Source: Leptodontidium sp. MPI-SDFR-AT-0119 (Eukaryota > Ascomycota > Leotiomycetes > Helotiales > Leptodontidiaceae). From it: a stretch of DNA of 64,000 bases. The stretch covers positions 5,394,001 through 5,458,000 of the forward strand of contig JAHLEZ010000002.1 of assembly GCA_020726505.1 (NCBI GenBank), read 5' to 3'. Of the stretch, positions 23,860-38,046 are shown piece by piece. Below the pieces are notes generated by a model, which was given only the letters and a program-made list of their open reading frames with translations, was not told the DNA's origin and did not search any database. Made by a program: the position numbers and the translations under genes. The number at the start of each line of letters is the position of its first letter. Within the stretch, counting starts at the first letter, position 1.

Positions 23860-26800
23860 CTGTCTAGACTCTAGAAGCTTGAGATATTCAGCAGCTCCAC
23901 CCTCGAAAGCGAGCGGTGACAGCAATCAACCATCGCCACTGCTGATGTGGCTCAAACCCATGTCCCGCTGAACAATGAACGATGACCAGCCAGGGCAAGA
24001 CAAGAGGGGGGTCTAGATCTGTGTGAATCTCTTGATTTTCCATCTCCTCAGCCACAGTAGAAACAGCAGGGTGTTTGCGCTGTGGGTGCTGGGATGATTC
24101 GCTTCGCTTCGTTGGTGGATGGGGAAATGAGGTGAGCACCTTAATTTGGCGAGGAGAAAGAAGATCTTGATCTGGGGGCGTTTGCTTGAGCGTTACTTGA
24201 TCGTAGAGTAGGGCATGGATGGTATCGATTAGTTGTGAAGTTGGGAGATGGAATTGATTGATTTATGAAATTGATAGAGATGGTCCTTCTTGTAGGAATG
24301 CCATACAATACCATATTCAACTCAATCCAAATGAACGGCAATCGATTGATTCGGTTACTCATACCCGATGTGTTGTTCGGAGAAGGAGAATTGATCGTGA
24401 TGCATCCTCGCATCTCGGATGCAGTGCAATGCAAGCCACCTCACTCACGCTCAGCTCAACAGGCCAGGGCACCCACCTCCCTACGACTGCACATCACATC
24501 ACAATCAGTAATAGTCAGTCCAGCCCAAGCTAACATCACAAACTCGGGCCGGGCTGTCAGAGAACAATAAGAACTGGTAATGAACGGGTGAAAGAAGCTA
24601 AAATCCAAGCTTTCAAACTCAGTCCAAACCCTTCATGGGAAAGCTCTGCGAACATGCAAATTACTCTCTGGAGCTGCCAGTGCGCTTGAAGCCAATCGAT
24701 AGAAGAGCAGGAAGCCTTTCCCCGGAGTGGACTGGAGGCATGGCAGGGCAGGGCAAGGAGTGAAGATCTTCAAACTCCACCCAACCCCCCTCCCCCTCCC
24801 CTGAAAGGCTGGATTGGATTGGATTGGATTCCATTGGATCCAGTCAAAGTCAAGCTTGGGTGCGGCATTGCGGAGGGAGACGTCACAACGGGAGTTCTGT
24901 TGGTGTGTGAACCAGCTTTTTTTGCGTTTGCCTTGCTGTGGGTGACAGTGAGTGGCAATTGTTATTTGTAAGTTCAGGCTTTGGGTTCATGTTTAACGAT
25001 AACTTCAATCCAATCCCGTCGTTCAAGAGCCAAGCCAGGAGGTTGGTGTGTCACTGTTACAAAAGTGCACACAGTAGGTAGGCAAGTAGTACAGTGCAGT
25101 ATGACTTAACAAGAGGGGGATACAGTAGAAGTAAGCGATGTTTATTTGAGTTCTAGAATAGAGTCAATTTCTTCCTTCATCTTGCGGATAAATAGAAAGA
25201 GCATCTAGAACTCTTGGGAAGTAAAGGGCATGTTGTGTTTCCTCGGTTGCGACTGGTTGGTGGGGAAATGAGGTTGATTGAAGAAGTGAAGTGAAGAAGC
25301 CTCAAGCATACGTGCAAACCCTGAGGGTTGTATCCAAGTCCCCTGCCAGGCTGGATCTTGTCTTGCAGCAGTGCAGTTCAGTGGAGTGCAGTGATGTCAG
25401 GGTCTCCATTCTCCATCGCACCCCAAGAAATAGCCCCTGCTCTGATTGATGGCCATGTCCATCCATGCTCACCGCTCGCTGCACCTGAGTGGCTGGGGAT
25501 CTTGTTTCAAGTGGGAGATGATGGATGGGCAATCGATAGAGGCTTGGATGGGTGACAGGCAGTGGTGCCATCCATGGTGGGAGAAAAATACCGGTATCTT
25601 GGAGATTTGACACGGGGTAAAATGGATGAATGAAAAAGAAGGAAAGATGGAAAGGAAGGGGAAATGGGATAAAAGGGGCCAGTTGATGGGAGCGAATTGT
25701 TCGGTGGTTCAAAATGGGATTTGTAACTTGATGGGATTGAGCTTGTCACCAGTATTGAATTCTTGCTTTTCTGTTCTCCCTTTCCCTTCCACCGCTGTCC
25801 TCCCCTCTGCCTGTCTCCCCCCGCCCCCCCAATCCACACATCACATACATCCACGTCAACACACCTCACACCAGCCTCTGATCTCTGCACAACACGACAA
25901 CCATCGACACGGCAGGCAGTTAGTTGTGGCTGGGGAAGTCCGTCCCTGCTGAAATAAAGTATGAGCCGATACCTCTTTCAGGTACAACAACCCTGCTGCC
26001 CCCCTGTGCCATGGCTGTGAGATCCCTGGAAGATCCCTGTTGATGCAGCTGTAGCGTCATATCATTATCGATCGCAAGCCCCTCCCTCCCCACAAATATC
26101 CAAGATTTACTGAAGCGAGCTTGACGTCTGTCTGCTGTCTGCCAGCAAGAGAGACATGGCATGACGGGTCGGTCGTGGTCATGATCTTCTTGGACTTGGT
26201 CACGGACTTGCCCGCAATGGATTTCCATTCTATTGTCTCTCGAGAGGAGAGGCAGTAGTCTTATTTCTTGCTAGGCTGGCTGGATATGATGTAGAATGAG
26301 TATGCGGCTAGATAGATGTTTGCTTGCTTCCTTGTTATGACCACACCACGATCCCGTTGTCCGTTCGTTGTGCACGGCAAAGCAAAGAATGAATCAAAGT
26401 CGAGTCAAATCATATCAAACCAAACCAATTGAATCATAGCAATTAACTGCCGCCAACCACTGGACAATTGAACCAATCAATCAATTTCTTGCTCAACGCA
26501 GAGTAACACTGCCAACTTGGACCAACTTGGAAGTAGGCCAGCCAGCCAGCCGTCCAAGCATCGTCACTTGGACTGGATCTTAACTTCAACCAGCCACGCC
26601 ACTACCTAATTTACTCAGACATCTGCACTACACTACACTACATTGACACTAAGTAGAATACTGCTTCTCTCTAAAAAGCAAGCTCGCTCGTTTGTTTGTT
26701 CGTTCGCGCCTAAGCTACCTAGCTAACTTACTTTAGCACCATTTTCTCTCCTCCCCTCCTCCCTGCCCTGCCCTGCTCTTCCCCCAGCTTCCCCCAACTC

Positions 26801-26959
26801 GACTTCTACCACCTCCTACTTCTTCACCTTCCATCCCACATCACCACCACCACCACCACAACAACCACCTTTTCTCAACTCCAAACTACTCGCACTCCAT
26901 CCTCAATCAACTCCCACGAAAGTATTCCTCCCTCAACACCAACAATACCAATCGTCAAG
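23860..26959. other. Gene-poor region upstream of the CFEM gene
   Basis: About 3.1 kb without a supportable gene. It holds short repeats (GATTG runs near 24810, GCCA runs near 26540). The last ~250 bases before 26960 are strongly C/T-rich with CCA repeats, typical of a promoter and long 5' leader of a highly expressed fungal gene. Confidence 0.4.
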
Positions 26960-28331
26960 ATGAAGTCCGCATCCATGATCGCCGTCGGCGCATTCGCCAT
27001 CTCTGTTGTCGCCCAGCTCGAGAGTCTCCCATCCTGTGGTGTAAGTTACCTGCCTACTGGCTCCTGTCTGCGATCTATGGAGGCAGCTCGAGATCAATTG
27101 AGGCATTCTTCGCCATCTGCCATTCAATCTACTGTCTCGCGCTGTCTGCCGTACTCCATTTGCTCGAATCGCATCAACAGTTCTCCGCGCTCTGCGCAAC
27201 CCAGCCTGCCTGAACAATGCTAACTCCCTCTAGCAAACCTGCATCACCAACATGCTTAATCTTGCCCCATCCCTTGGATGCTCTGGTACCGACGCTGCCT
27301 GCCTCTGCCGTAACGTCAACTTCGGATACGGTATCCGTGACTGCTCCAACGCTGCCTGTGGTACTGAGGTCGCTCCAACTGTGATCGCATACGGTGTTGC
27401 CTACTGCTCTTGTGAGTACTATGCGAGGAATACAATGGTTCAGTGCTGATTCTTTCTAGCTGCTGGTGTTGCTGTCGGTGGATCCGCTACTGGAACTGGT
27501 GCTGGTGGTAAGTCAACAATTACATCACAGTGGAGGAACAGGACAGAACTGACACCCATTAGCTGGTACGGCTACCGCTGTTACAACCGCTACCGCCCCA
27601 TCTGGTACTGAGACCGCAACTGCCACTGGAACTGGAGCTGGGGCTGGAACTGGAGCTGGAACTGGAACTGGTGCTGTAAGAATGCCATTCCTCCTCCGAT
27701 CGAGCATATACTGACGTCAATTCAAGGCCGGTGGAGCTGGTGCATCCTCTTCTGCCATTACCACATCTGACATCATCTCTGTCGTTACCTCGGGTGATTC
27801 GACCTTCTCGACCGTCGTTGGTTCTACTACAATCTTCGGTGCTGGTGCTGGAGGAGCCGCCCCAAGTGGATCCTCTTCTGCCGTTACAACCTCTGCTATC
27901 GTCTCTACCGTTACCTCGGGAAGCTCGACCTTCGAGACCACCGTTGGATCGACGACCCTCTTCGGTGTTGGAGGTGTTGTTGGTAGTGCTACTGGATCGG
28001 CTGGATCGGCTGGTTCTTCCCTTACCAGTGCTGCTGGATCTGCTGCCTCCTCTGCTGGATCTGCGGCCTCCTCCCTTGGATCTTCCATCACCTCTGGCCT
28101 CAGCAGCCTGTCCTCCGCTGGCGCAAGCGTAAGTTTCCCAGATCCCACCCATGAATCTCGTCTGACATGTGACAGGTCTCAAGCTCCCTCGCTTCGGTCG
28201 CTTCCAGTCTCTCAACCGCTGCCACTGGTGCTGCCGGTGCTACTTCCACCACTTCCTCCGCTGGTGGTGCCCGTCAAACCGCCATGGCTGGCATGGCTGG
28301 TCTCGTCGGTCTTGCTGCCATGGTCCTATAA
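26960..28331 (+). CDS. CFEM-domain GPI-anchored cell-surface protein
   Basis: Six exons: 26960..27040, 27234..27411, 27460..27507, 27563..27675, 27727..28128, 28176..28331; 325 aa. A signal peptide (residues 1-18, MKSASMIAVGAFAISVVA) is followed by one CFEM domain with eight cysteines, from PSCG to AYCS within residues ~26-86. It includes the CSGTDAACLC segment whose aspartate is the axial haem ligand in characterised CFEM proteins. After it comes a long Gly/Thr/Ser/Ala-rich stalk with TGTGAG repeats and two copies of an ITTSDIISVVTSGDSTF-like unit. The C-terminus is a short hydrophobic tail after a small-residue region, as expected for GPI attachment. Family roles include haem/iron capture, adhesion and host interaction; which applies here is unknown. 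The first intron is long (193 nt); the others are 46-55 nt. Confidence 0.93.
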
Positions 28332-31300
28332 AGCTTCGAGCCTAATTCTCCCTGCGCATACGATCGATTTCCTACTCGTGTCTGCATAATATGGAAAGAA
28401 AATGGGACGGGAAAATTTGGGGATGTGTAATGGATGTAATGGTCGGATGGGATAAAGCGAAAAATACCCTTGCTTCTTTTTCTTGTGCTCATATTTTGCC
28501 CCTTGGGGGTCTTCAACTCTTTTTTTCTTCTTTCTCTCTCTTGACGACATCATGCATTGACGAGCTTGAGGGAAAGGCATCGCGGAGGTAATGCAAATAA
28601 TGGATGGGAATTCGGTCTGGGGAATGAATGGGGGTTGATCTTTGGGCTGGGATGAGATGAGAGAATAAGACATGCCACTGCTTTCTGCTGGCTGGCTGTT
28701 TTTAGATGGCTGCTGGTTGCTGAACCGGTGCGATCAATGAATACGAAAGATTCATGATACCTCTCTTTTACCGATGCGATGTCTATTGTATTGGATGTGA
28801 TGATGCTCCCCTCTAGCGAGGATGTGTGATGGTTTCGCCTGTCGGTTATTGCAATTGGCTGTTGACCTCGTTGCTGTTTGACCGTGTTGGCAGGCAGTCT
28901 TGTTGAACGTATATTTATTCGCGCTCTCTCTCGTCGTCCTCCCTCCTACATCTCCATAAGTGAGGGAAATGTCCAATGTCTCTCTCTTTACATTCGAAGT
29001 ATCTTACTTACTGTGCCCCCCCGTCTTGAAACTGTTTTGACTGCATTTGCAGCAGGCGGGCGTTGGTTGTTATTGTATTGTTTCTTCGTCTCTCTCTCTC
29101 TTTCTTACCTAGATGCTTAATCAAAGCTTGCTCTCTTTCTTCCTTCTGCTCCTCCTGGGTCATCTGTGGGGGGAGTATATAGGGTTCTCTGGTTGGCGAT
29201 ATATCGCTGGTGGTGTGGATTGATATGACGCCGTGAGAAAAGGGGGGGGGGGGGGAGATAGAGAGAGGGATGAAGGGCTCGAAAGATTAGAGTTTGAAGT
29301 TTTGACTTTGTTGAGAGATATTTAGGGAAGGAAGAGATGACCTAGAGATATAGATGTTTTTTTCATGACCAATTTTCCCAGTTCAATGCCTTGGGAGGGC
29401 GTGCGGGCGGGGCTTTTGGGATTTTTTGGTTCCGGAGTTCTGGGGTGTATAATTGTTGGTCTACTCACTGGTTCTTCTTTTTTTTATCGGGCCATTGGTT
29501 GGCTTGGAAGTTTCTGGGGTTGAAAATCGAAATCGAAAAGATAAAAACAGGAAAGGAAAGATGTGAGTGAGATTGGAGGCTTCTGATGGTGGATTGCAGG
29601 TTAGGTTGGGTTTGGGTTTGGGTTTGGGTTTGACAGGTCCAACGGATACCGAAAGTGTGGCGCTCTTGATCTCTATATTTGACAGAGCAGAGCAGAGCAA
29701 GAGCCTCTAGGGTCCCAAACTCCAAGAGCCGGGCCGAGGTAGCCTCTATTCAGACCGCGGGTAGATCGTATATGCGGCTGGACTCCTTCTGGAGAGATTG
29801 GTTCGTCGTTAACTGGACGTGTGTGTTCCTTTTTTTTTCTTTTCTTCTTCTTTTTCTTTTTTTCAAAGTGGTGAGGGGAGAAAGAGATGAGAATATGATG
29901 TGTTGATGGATTTGAGTTTCTTCTTTTTTTTCTCCTTTTTTTTTTCTTTCTTTCTCTCTCCGCTCGCCTATCTACAAGGTTAGCGATGGATGGAAATTTA
30001 AACTAGAAGAGACGAGTGGAAGGGAGAAGGGAGAAGGAAAGGAGGGGGGGATGTACTTTATCGCTACATCTGCCAGAGTAGAGTGGAGGAGAGCAAAGCT
30101 AGTTAGTTTCGTAGTCAGAACTCCGTCCGACTTTTGTACTCTCCTTTCGTATTAGAGACGGAGATTTGGGTTTTTTTTTTCTTCTTTCCCCTTTTTTCTT
30201 CTTTCCCCTTTTTTCTTTCTTTCCTGGTATCATTAGTTTATTGAATTGTATTCGAGCAGATTGCCATGTTTTCGGCGTAAAGAGAAGTGGTTGTTGTGGA
30301 GAGTTGTCGATGCAGCGGGGGGGGGGTTTCTTTCTTGCATTGTCTTTGTTGGATGTTGAGAGGATTTTATTGGAAGAGAAGGGAAGTAGAGTTGTGAGAT
30401 GTGTCGATGGAGTGAAGTCTAGCCCACTGGGTTTGACGGCAGAGAGAAGGACGGGAGAGCCTCAATCAAATTCTTGTGGGGGTACAGTCCTCTTTTCTAC
30501 TCTTCTTCATGGTCGATACGGCAATCTCTGTCTTCCAGTTTTATTGAATTGTTGACTTGGGATGGTTTTGGGGCCCGTAAGTTCAAGGAATCAAGAGAAG
30601 AGAGTTATGGGATGTCGATGGTTTAAAGTTAAGCTTGATTATATGAATGGAGATGGGAGGAATGTTTCATCTCTAGCCTCGTGCTCCGAATTTCCCGAAG
30701 AATGGATCTGAGATCCACCTGAACCGAGTCCTTGCCTCCCGATCCGAGAGAGAGAGTCTCGGGATGGATGGGATGGGAACTCTCTCGACTGGCTGAATAG
30801 CGCTACCCGGTCCGTGTCTATCTATGGGTTGAGTTCTGCAGGTACGGCTTCGGAACACAGTGGAGAGAGTAGTGAGTACTTCGGCACAGACAGCAGCGGA
30901 AAAGGAGGAGAAGAAGGAGGGTAGTTTGCTTGGTTCCGCTCCGCTGTACTGGTCCAAGTACCGATTCTGCGAGGTACTAAAGTATGCGTGACATCTTACT
31001 CCGTGCTTGCATATCGAGGTATCTATCTTGGTAAATTCCAGCCCACCTGCTTCCTGCTTCCTGCACGATATCGGGGCGCTCTGCCTTTCCTAGCCTTTTA
31101 CGAAACCACCTCCCTGCTTACCGTCTCGTACGATCCTTCGGCGCCTTCCGATATCAACCACGCCTCTCGGGATGAGATGACTCGACTCACCCTCTTAGCG
31201 GATGTGACGCCGCTTGCTTTAGAGTGTGATAGAAATCGATATCGGAGGGTAGAAACGGCTTCGCACGGCACGGACGCTTGCTGAGACGACGAAGGATGCG

Positions 31301-34300
31301 GAGATATTACCCAGATCTCTACTCCTCATTGGTGAGTGCGAGGTGTTGAGGAGGAGGGCACAGACCGTACCCCGGATTTTTTTTTTGGATGTTGGGCGAG
31401 GAGGAATATTAGGGATGTGATTGGATTTCGAGGAGGGCGCCCTTGGGGAGGGGATGTGGCTGATATGCGATGGTCTGTGTGGAATAGAAAGGAGAGGGGT
31501 GATTGGGCGAGTGGCGCAAATATTAGATGCGGAGGAAGGAAAATGTGAGATGTGATACTTGAGGCGTGATGAGGGATTTTCTGGCTATCTGTTAGGGAAG
31601 GACGGGTGAGGACGAAGAGGGAAGCGGCACGGAGGGGAATGCCCGATGTTGGCTTGTGGCGTGATTTGCTTGATATCGATATTAGATGGGATGGAGAGGA
31701 GAGCATTAGGAGGGGTAAGCTCAGATCTCGATCTCAGGATTGCGTAGGTGTGTGGTGTTGTGATTACGAGTCCAAAGACCAAGGGGGGTTCGCCTCAAAC
31801 ATGTTCCCATTGTTGACGAGAAGAGTCACGATGTCTGTGAGACCTCAGGTTGGTGTGTATCGTTTGAGAAAGCTGAAACATGAGTTTCCTTGGTCTGGTT
31901 TGGCAAAGCCTAGCAGGCCAGCCAGCCAGTGTCTTGAAGTGAGACTTCGACTGGACACGAAGATATACTTGGTTTTCTCCCCCCTCTTCATCTCTTCGCC
32001 TCTCCGCTTACCGTGCTTATTTACGTGCGTGAGTGCTTTAGGTATGTCTCACAGATCAAGTGATTCATCCCAACTCCCAACTACTAAGAAAGCATGACAA
32101 CCACTTCGTTTCGTTTCGTTTTGGACCTCGACCTCGACCTCCCTCAACATCCTTGAGCGATATATTGCGGCTGATTACAAAACTGACAATGCGATGTGAT
32201 GGTGGGGAGGATCTGACGAGATGGTTGCACGAGAACGGGTGAAATAGGAAGCCACACATCCCGTGCCTGCTTTTGGGCTGTGGTGTGCGTCTTGGAGCAG
32301 TCGACTTAGCAAATCCAATCTACACTGAGGTTACACACCCTCAAGCGGGCCGTATTGTCTCACTCCCCTCCTTTCGCGAGTCTCAATCGTAGATCAATTC
32401 TCCAACGGGGCACGGTGAAAAGACATGTGAAATGTCTCGCTCTTGGTGTACCCATTCGTGATGTCGTGCATACGTACCGTCCCTATTGGCTCTTGTCTCT
32501 TGATTTGATTAGTCTGAGGGTGTCCTCATTCCAAATTCAACAATGCCAAGCTTTCCTATCTCGATGAAAGTGTGCCTAAAAAAGAGCAAGGCTAGGCGCG
32601 ATGTAGATTTACGATCCGTGAAAGCTGGGGAAGGGAAGGGAAGGGAAGGGAAAGCGGGAAAGATCTTTAGCGAAATATTGGTTTACTTTTTCGGCTTGGT
32701 GGTGGTGAGGGCGGGTTAGACGGGGCTGGGCTGGTCTGGGGTATTGTGAAGGTTCATGCTTTTTTCGGAATGGAGAGCCGGATTGCCCACTTCTTTTGGT
32801 TCAGGATCAGCGGCTGGCTGGACTAAGTGAGGCCTTTGAAACGAGATGGATGGGAAGTCAACAAACAGAGCTGAGACCGGCAGCGAAAGTACTGTACGAA
32901 AGAAGAGAGTTGCTTTGAATGTCTCAAGCACATCTCCCCTCAGTCACGAACAAGAAGAAAATACCCCGGAACAACAATCCGGACATTAGTTGGTCATTTC
33001 CCCGTTCGCAAGATTTGTACGCCGAAGTGAGAGCCGAACGAGCGAGCGATGTAACCCCGGAGAAAGTCAACATGCACCGTGCAGCGGATCGTCCCGCTTC
33101 TGTCTCCATTGTTTTCGTTGTTGCTTTTTTGAGGGTTTTCTCCCCCGTCCCGTTCGTCTTCAATCCCGCCAGTCAAGAGACTTTATATTATGCGGCTAAT
33201 TGAATGATGCGTTGATGTACTGTACTGTATATACCACTACTGTATGAACACGTTTGGGAATGTTGGTAATGCGGCGAGAGAGTAAGATGTCCCTCCTCCA
33301 CAGATTGGATGAAGGAAGATAGAGTTCGAGAAGCTCGCATGTATGAAGTCCCGAAAGAGCCTGCCATGCATGAGCATGAGCATGAGCATGAACATCAGCA
33401 TGCAGGTGCAGGTGGAACGACGGCATTGGTTTCCTACCTACATCGCAGTAAAAATCGACGCAAGGACGACTCCTGTGAAAATTTCTCATTCGTTTTCAAC
33501 CATGTGCCATTTTTTCCCAGTCGGGTACACCTCTCGAATCTCAGTGACCAGTAGGCTGGGTTGAGGTTACACTTGTTAAGCTTTCTGTTACTTTTCTCTG
33601 CGTCTGGATAGGTAGGCGTGTATGGAGGTATGCAAAAGGGGAGAGATGTCACATGCATGCAGTGCTGCCCAGCTTACCTACCTACCTTCAAGGAGATTAA
33701 ATGGACTCATCTCAGGATGATTGGAAAGATGTGGCATCGTGAGAACCAAATGCCCGCACACGGCAGCGGCGGCGAGGGGTCGACGACGAGGTATGCGTGA
33801 GTGAACTATGCGTGTTTGGAGTGTTGGGGTTGGGGTTGGGATCCTAGACTGGCTGGAGAAATACAAGGATGAGAGCGTAATCGGCTCCGCCTCGGTTAGA
33901 GAGGAAATGTGATGTATCGCTTTTTGAAGGATGTAAGAAAGCTCCGGGAGTGAATAGAGAGGGAAGGGATGTGTTCTTGAGGGGGCAATATGGATGAATA
34001 TACTTCCTGCCGTATGGCAGAGTGCATGCTGACTGACTGACGGAGTACTGATTTGCAGCGTTATGCCATGATTTTCCGATTGGAAGTTAGGACCATGTAC
34101 TACGAAGTATTCGTAGGAAGTTCCTCTCTTTATTTCGTTCACTCCTATCCATTTCGTGTTACCATCGAGATGTTTCGTTAAGAACATCAACAAACTCGGA
34201 CCATATCGTGGACACCTCACTTCATCTCGTCTGAGTGAGATGACGACAAAACGATACGTGCCCTTGTATCCTAGTCTAGTGAAAAAAATCTGATGAGGTT

Positions 34301-37300
34301 GAGCGATTGCGATTGCGATTGTAGGGATGCATGTCTCAGTTTGTCTGGGCCTGGGCTGGGGCAAGATGTCTCAATTCGTCTCGTCTATTTTGTCTCAGCA
34401 TGGGGCTTATCTCGTCACCCCCTCCCCTCCCAATGAAAAATTAATGGGCATGAAAATAAGCAGAGCAGAGAAAAGAGGGTCCAGCGGACGGACGTGGGCA
34501 TGTGAAATGTCTGGGTTGTTCTTTTTTGAAGGCGGAAAACTTGGAACATATCCTACAAGCGTGTAGAGATTGCGCAAGCCGAGATAATTGAGTTTTAGAT
34601 AATCTGATAGAGAGATGTCCGATGATCCGACGAGGGGAGTCTCGTGGCTGCATGCGGGATTCTGTTTTGAGATCAAGGTTTGAAGATTAGGCTGGTGTGA
34701 AGGGTTACTTTCAAGATGAGCACGTTTTAATTTAATTTTTGGGTTGGGTAGATACTATAGACTTTGGACTTGAGTTGAGGATGGAGGGGGGGAAGATGTC
34801 GATTGAAGCTGCAGTGAAGTTGGGGTCTAGATAGGAACAGGAAAAGGGCGGCCCTAAGCTCTGGAGAAGCACCAGCCGCGATGTAGGATATTCTTCTATT
34901 ACTATGCATGTAGGCATGGAATATGTATAAGTTGCCGTTTTATAGGGAGCGTTCTCCGCATTTTGGTAGAGTGCTGGGTCAGTGAGTGAGGGTGGGAGTT
35001 GCACGACAGGAATGAGGGGAATAAAGAGGGGACCCTCGATTTGGACCCTGCGGTGATGATGATGATGATGATGAGTACTGGACCGCACAGTCGAGTGTAA
35101 CTGTAGCTAACTACTGCATGCTATGCGATGCGATGCGATGTGATGTGATGTGATATGATATGAGGTGCCAGTCAAGTCATGTTGATTCCAGACTAGATTG
35201 AGTTTGGATTAGAAGGGCTGATGGAGAGAGAGGGTGTTAGTTCGTTATGTTTTGTTGCAGCGTACGGCGGCTATCGTAGAATTTGATTTGGCGAGGAGGA
35301 AGGGGGAGACGGGAGGAAACGGAAAGACGAGGTTGGTTTTTGGCTTCTGTCAGTTGAAGTCTGGGGTTCGGTAGAGCTAGAACTAGCGGTTATCAGCTAG
35401 TGCCTCATGCTCCAGGCTTGACGATTCATGGAAGTGCAGTGCAGTGCAGCGACTCATCGAGATTGATCATGGGTGGTGGTGGAACAGTATCTACATTAGT
35501 TTCTTGTGGAGATATGGGGTAATCCAGGAACATGTTGGATTTGTGACATGGGGATGGGAGGAGGGAGGAGGAGTCGACGTCGGAGATTGTGTTGGAAGAG
35601 GAGGGGAAGACAGAAATGGAGGGGTACGGTGCAGTATAGATTGATTAGAGTATCACGATAGGAGAGAGTGAGCTGATTTGATAGAACATCATCTACGGAG
35701 TACGTGCATCCGGGAATAAAGTAATAAATAAAACCGGATATTCGAACCGCCATCATGTATGTATGTACTGTACTTTACTTTATGATAAATGAAAAATGTC
35801 ACTCCCTCCCTTACTTTTTGTGTTGCCAGGCTTGTCCAGCTGGAGATGCCTCCTCCGTCTGAGTTTGGTTGAGTTTAGCTGGGTCGATCCTGGATGATCT
35901 GCACACCCTCTTTCTCACTGACATTCCATATCCGTACAGTATGGTGTTGCCTCTCGATACATGGCGTATCCTTTTTGCCCCTTCTCTCACTCAGCCTTGG
36001 TCTTCCTCCGCCTCTTCCCCCGTTACCACCCTCCTTTTCTCCCGATGCGGCTGGCTGGCTGTTTAGTCGGATTAGTTTCCTGAAGGTGCACCACTTGCAT
36101 CATCTCCATCTCCATCCCCATCTCCTTCTAATTTACATCTCCTATCCGTCATATGCAGCTCCTCCCATTCCAGCCTCTACAGTCTCAGTCACTCACACTC
36201 CCTCGTTCCACGTCCCTCCTCCAGCGCAGCCCGGCCCAGTGCAGCCCTCTCCAGCCCAGCAACATCGATGCCAAGTGAATTCCCGTCAATGTTGCTGGTT
36301 GGTGGTGGGCTGGACTGGTGGAGGCAGTGGTTGAGGCAGCTAAAAAGTTGAGCTTCTGCACGGCACCACCCAAGCCTAAACCCTGGCGCCCGATTTGATT
36401 TATTTCGGGCCTGATCAGCAGTCCAAGACGGGGGACGATTGGTGATTGGGATTGGATGTAGGGAAGTGTTGACGAAGTGAAGCGAAGAAGGGGAGAGAAG
36501 TGTGGAGATATTCAGCTTGGTACAATAATATGGTAGAGAAGCAGGATACCTGTAGGATACCTACTGTACCTGGGCAGAGATAGAGATACAGAAGACTAAT
36601 TGAGTAATGATAATGGCATGTGGTTTCCACGCTCGCACTGTACTCCGTAGATACCTTGTCAACTATTGAACCCGATTCAAGCCTGCCCAGGAAAAATGTT
36701 GTAATCAAGGTAGATAGATATGGACATGCAATGGCGCGGCAAGCTGGGCATGGATGGAATGGTGTGAAGTTGTATCTGGGCATCGGTCTGATTATTCTCG
36801 TGAGTTGATTTAAACTCGCATGGCTTGTTCTGTTTGCTTCGTTTATTATATTTTACTCTGGCGATCAGCATCGACATAACAACACTCAGCTCAACCCAAC
36901 TCACGCGCTTGTTCACACCCTCCTCACATATCCTCAGCTCACACTCAATTCACACACACCCTCGCATCTTCCACCCCTTCACCCTCTTTCTTCACTTCAC
37001 TTACTTTATAACCTCGTCCCCATACCCTCTCACATCTCATCCCATCTCACCCCATCTCATCTCATCTCGTCTTGTGTCGTGTCGTGTCGTCTCGTCTCGT
37101 GCCTCTCAAGTCGGACTCGCAGTGATCGTCAACTCCAGTCCCAACCACCGCCACCACAACACAACACAACACAACACTACCTTTTCAAGCTCGCCGCCAA
37201 TGACGCTAGTAAATTTGACTGACAGCGCCCGAGCCTGAGAGCCGCTTGAGCCTGGCCTGTCTTGGTGCTCGTCTCTCGAAAAAGACCACCGTCCCCCCTC

Positions 37301-37957
37301 CCTCTTTCAACCCGTCAAGCTTGGCCCTAAGCAAAAAAAAACGCCCATTCCCTCAACTGGCCTGTTCTTCCCGCCCCAGCAAGCCTAATTCGATTAGATC
37401 ATTGGCTTGAGCAGGCCTACACCCCAATTGACAAGGCCTACTCCGTACTGCACGCCTACTGCACCCTACACCACCCTAGCCTGCCCTGCCCTGCCCCCTC
37501 CCCTACCGTACAGTACTGTTCAGTACAGGGTTGATTATCTGCTGCTGCCGCTGCCGCTACGCTCCGACGCCGACGTACATTGTAGGCAGGCAGGCAGGCT
37601 GGCTACTTTGAATCCCCCCTCCCCTCCACTCACACTCACACTCACACTCCACTCCTGCTCCCACTGCTCCTCTGCCACCACATTACACTACACTACACCA
37701 AACTACAACACTACGCTACTCCCTCCCTCCCCACCAGAAAGTCAGTCAACCACCAACCGCATCTCGCCCTCATCACTGTTTCTCCACCCATAACCAACAA
37801 CCACCCACCTCGCCTCACCTCACTCGACCTACCTACCTACCTCACGATCTCCACGCTCTGCTGCATTCACATCCACATCCACATCCACATTCACAACAAC
37901 CACCTCTTCCTCTTTCTTTCTCTACTACTCACCCACCCATACCACAACAACTGCAAA
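28332..37957. other. Near 10-kb gene-poor tract rich in low-complexity DNA
   Basis: No supportable gene on either strand. Every longer open frame is made of simple-sequence DNA. Landmarks: G14 at 29242-29255; poly-T/CT tracts at 29828-29860, 29920-29960 and 30165-30220; a GGGTTT array at 29608-29632; GAGCAT repeats near 33370; GAT repeats near 35055; GCGATG-like repeats at 35125-35150; CTCAT/GTGTC arrays at 37030-37100. The last kilobase is strongly C/T-rich, consistent with the promoter and leader of the kinase gene at 38047. Confidence 0.5.
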
Positions 37958-37975
37958 ATGCCTTCCTTGTGCTAA
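37958..37975 (+). promoter_or_regulatory. Upstream ORF before the kinase start
   Basis: ATG CCT TCC TTG TGC TAA (MPSLC) ends 71 bases before the kinase ATG. A second upstream ATG at 38013 opens a different frame that runs across the true start to about 38160. Unless removed as a leader intron, both should reduce initiation at 38047. Confidence 0.45.
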
Positions 37976-38046
37976 CAGCACCCCGTCCGAAAGATCAATC
38001 CCCCACCCAAACATGTCCCTCTTCGCATTACCGCTGCACCTCAACA

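Noticed and set aside
27559..28215. 218-codon minus-strand frame opposite the CFEM stalk
   Set aside because: Mirror image of Gly/Ser/Thr repeats on the coding strand.
36825..37793. Plus-strand frames in the kinase upstream region
   Set aside because: Made of CTCAT, CACAC and CCT simple repeats; no coding character.
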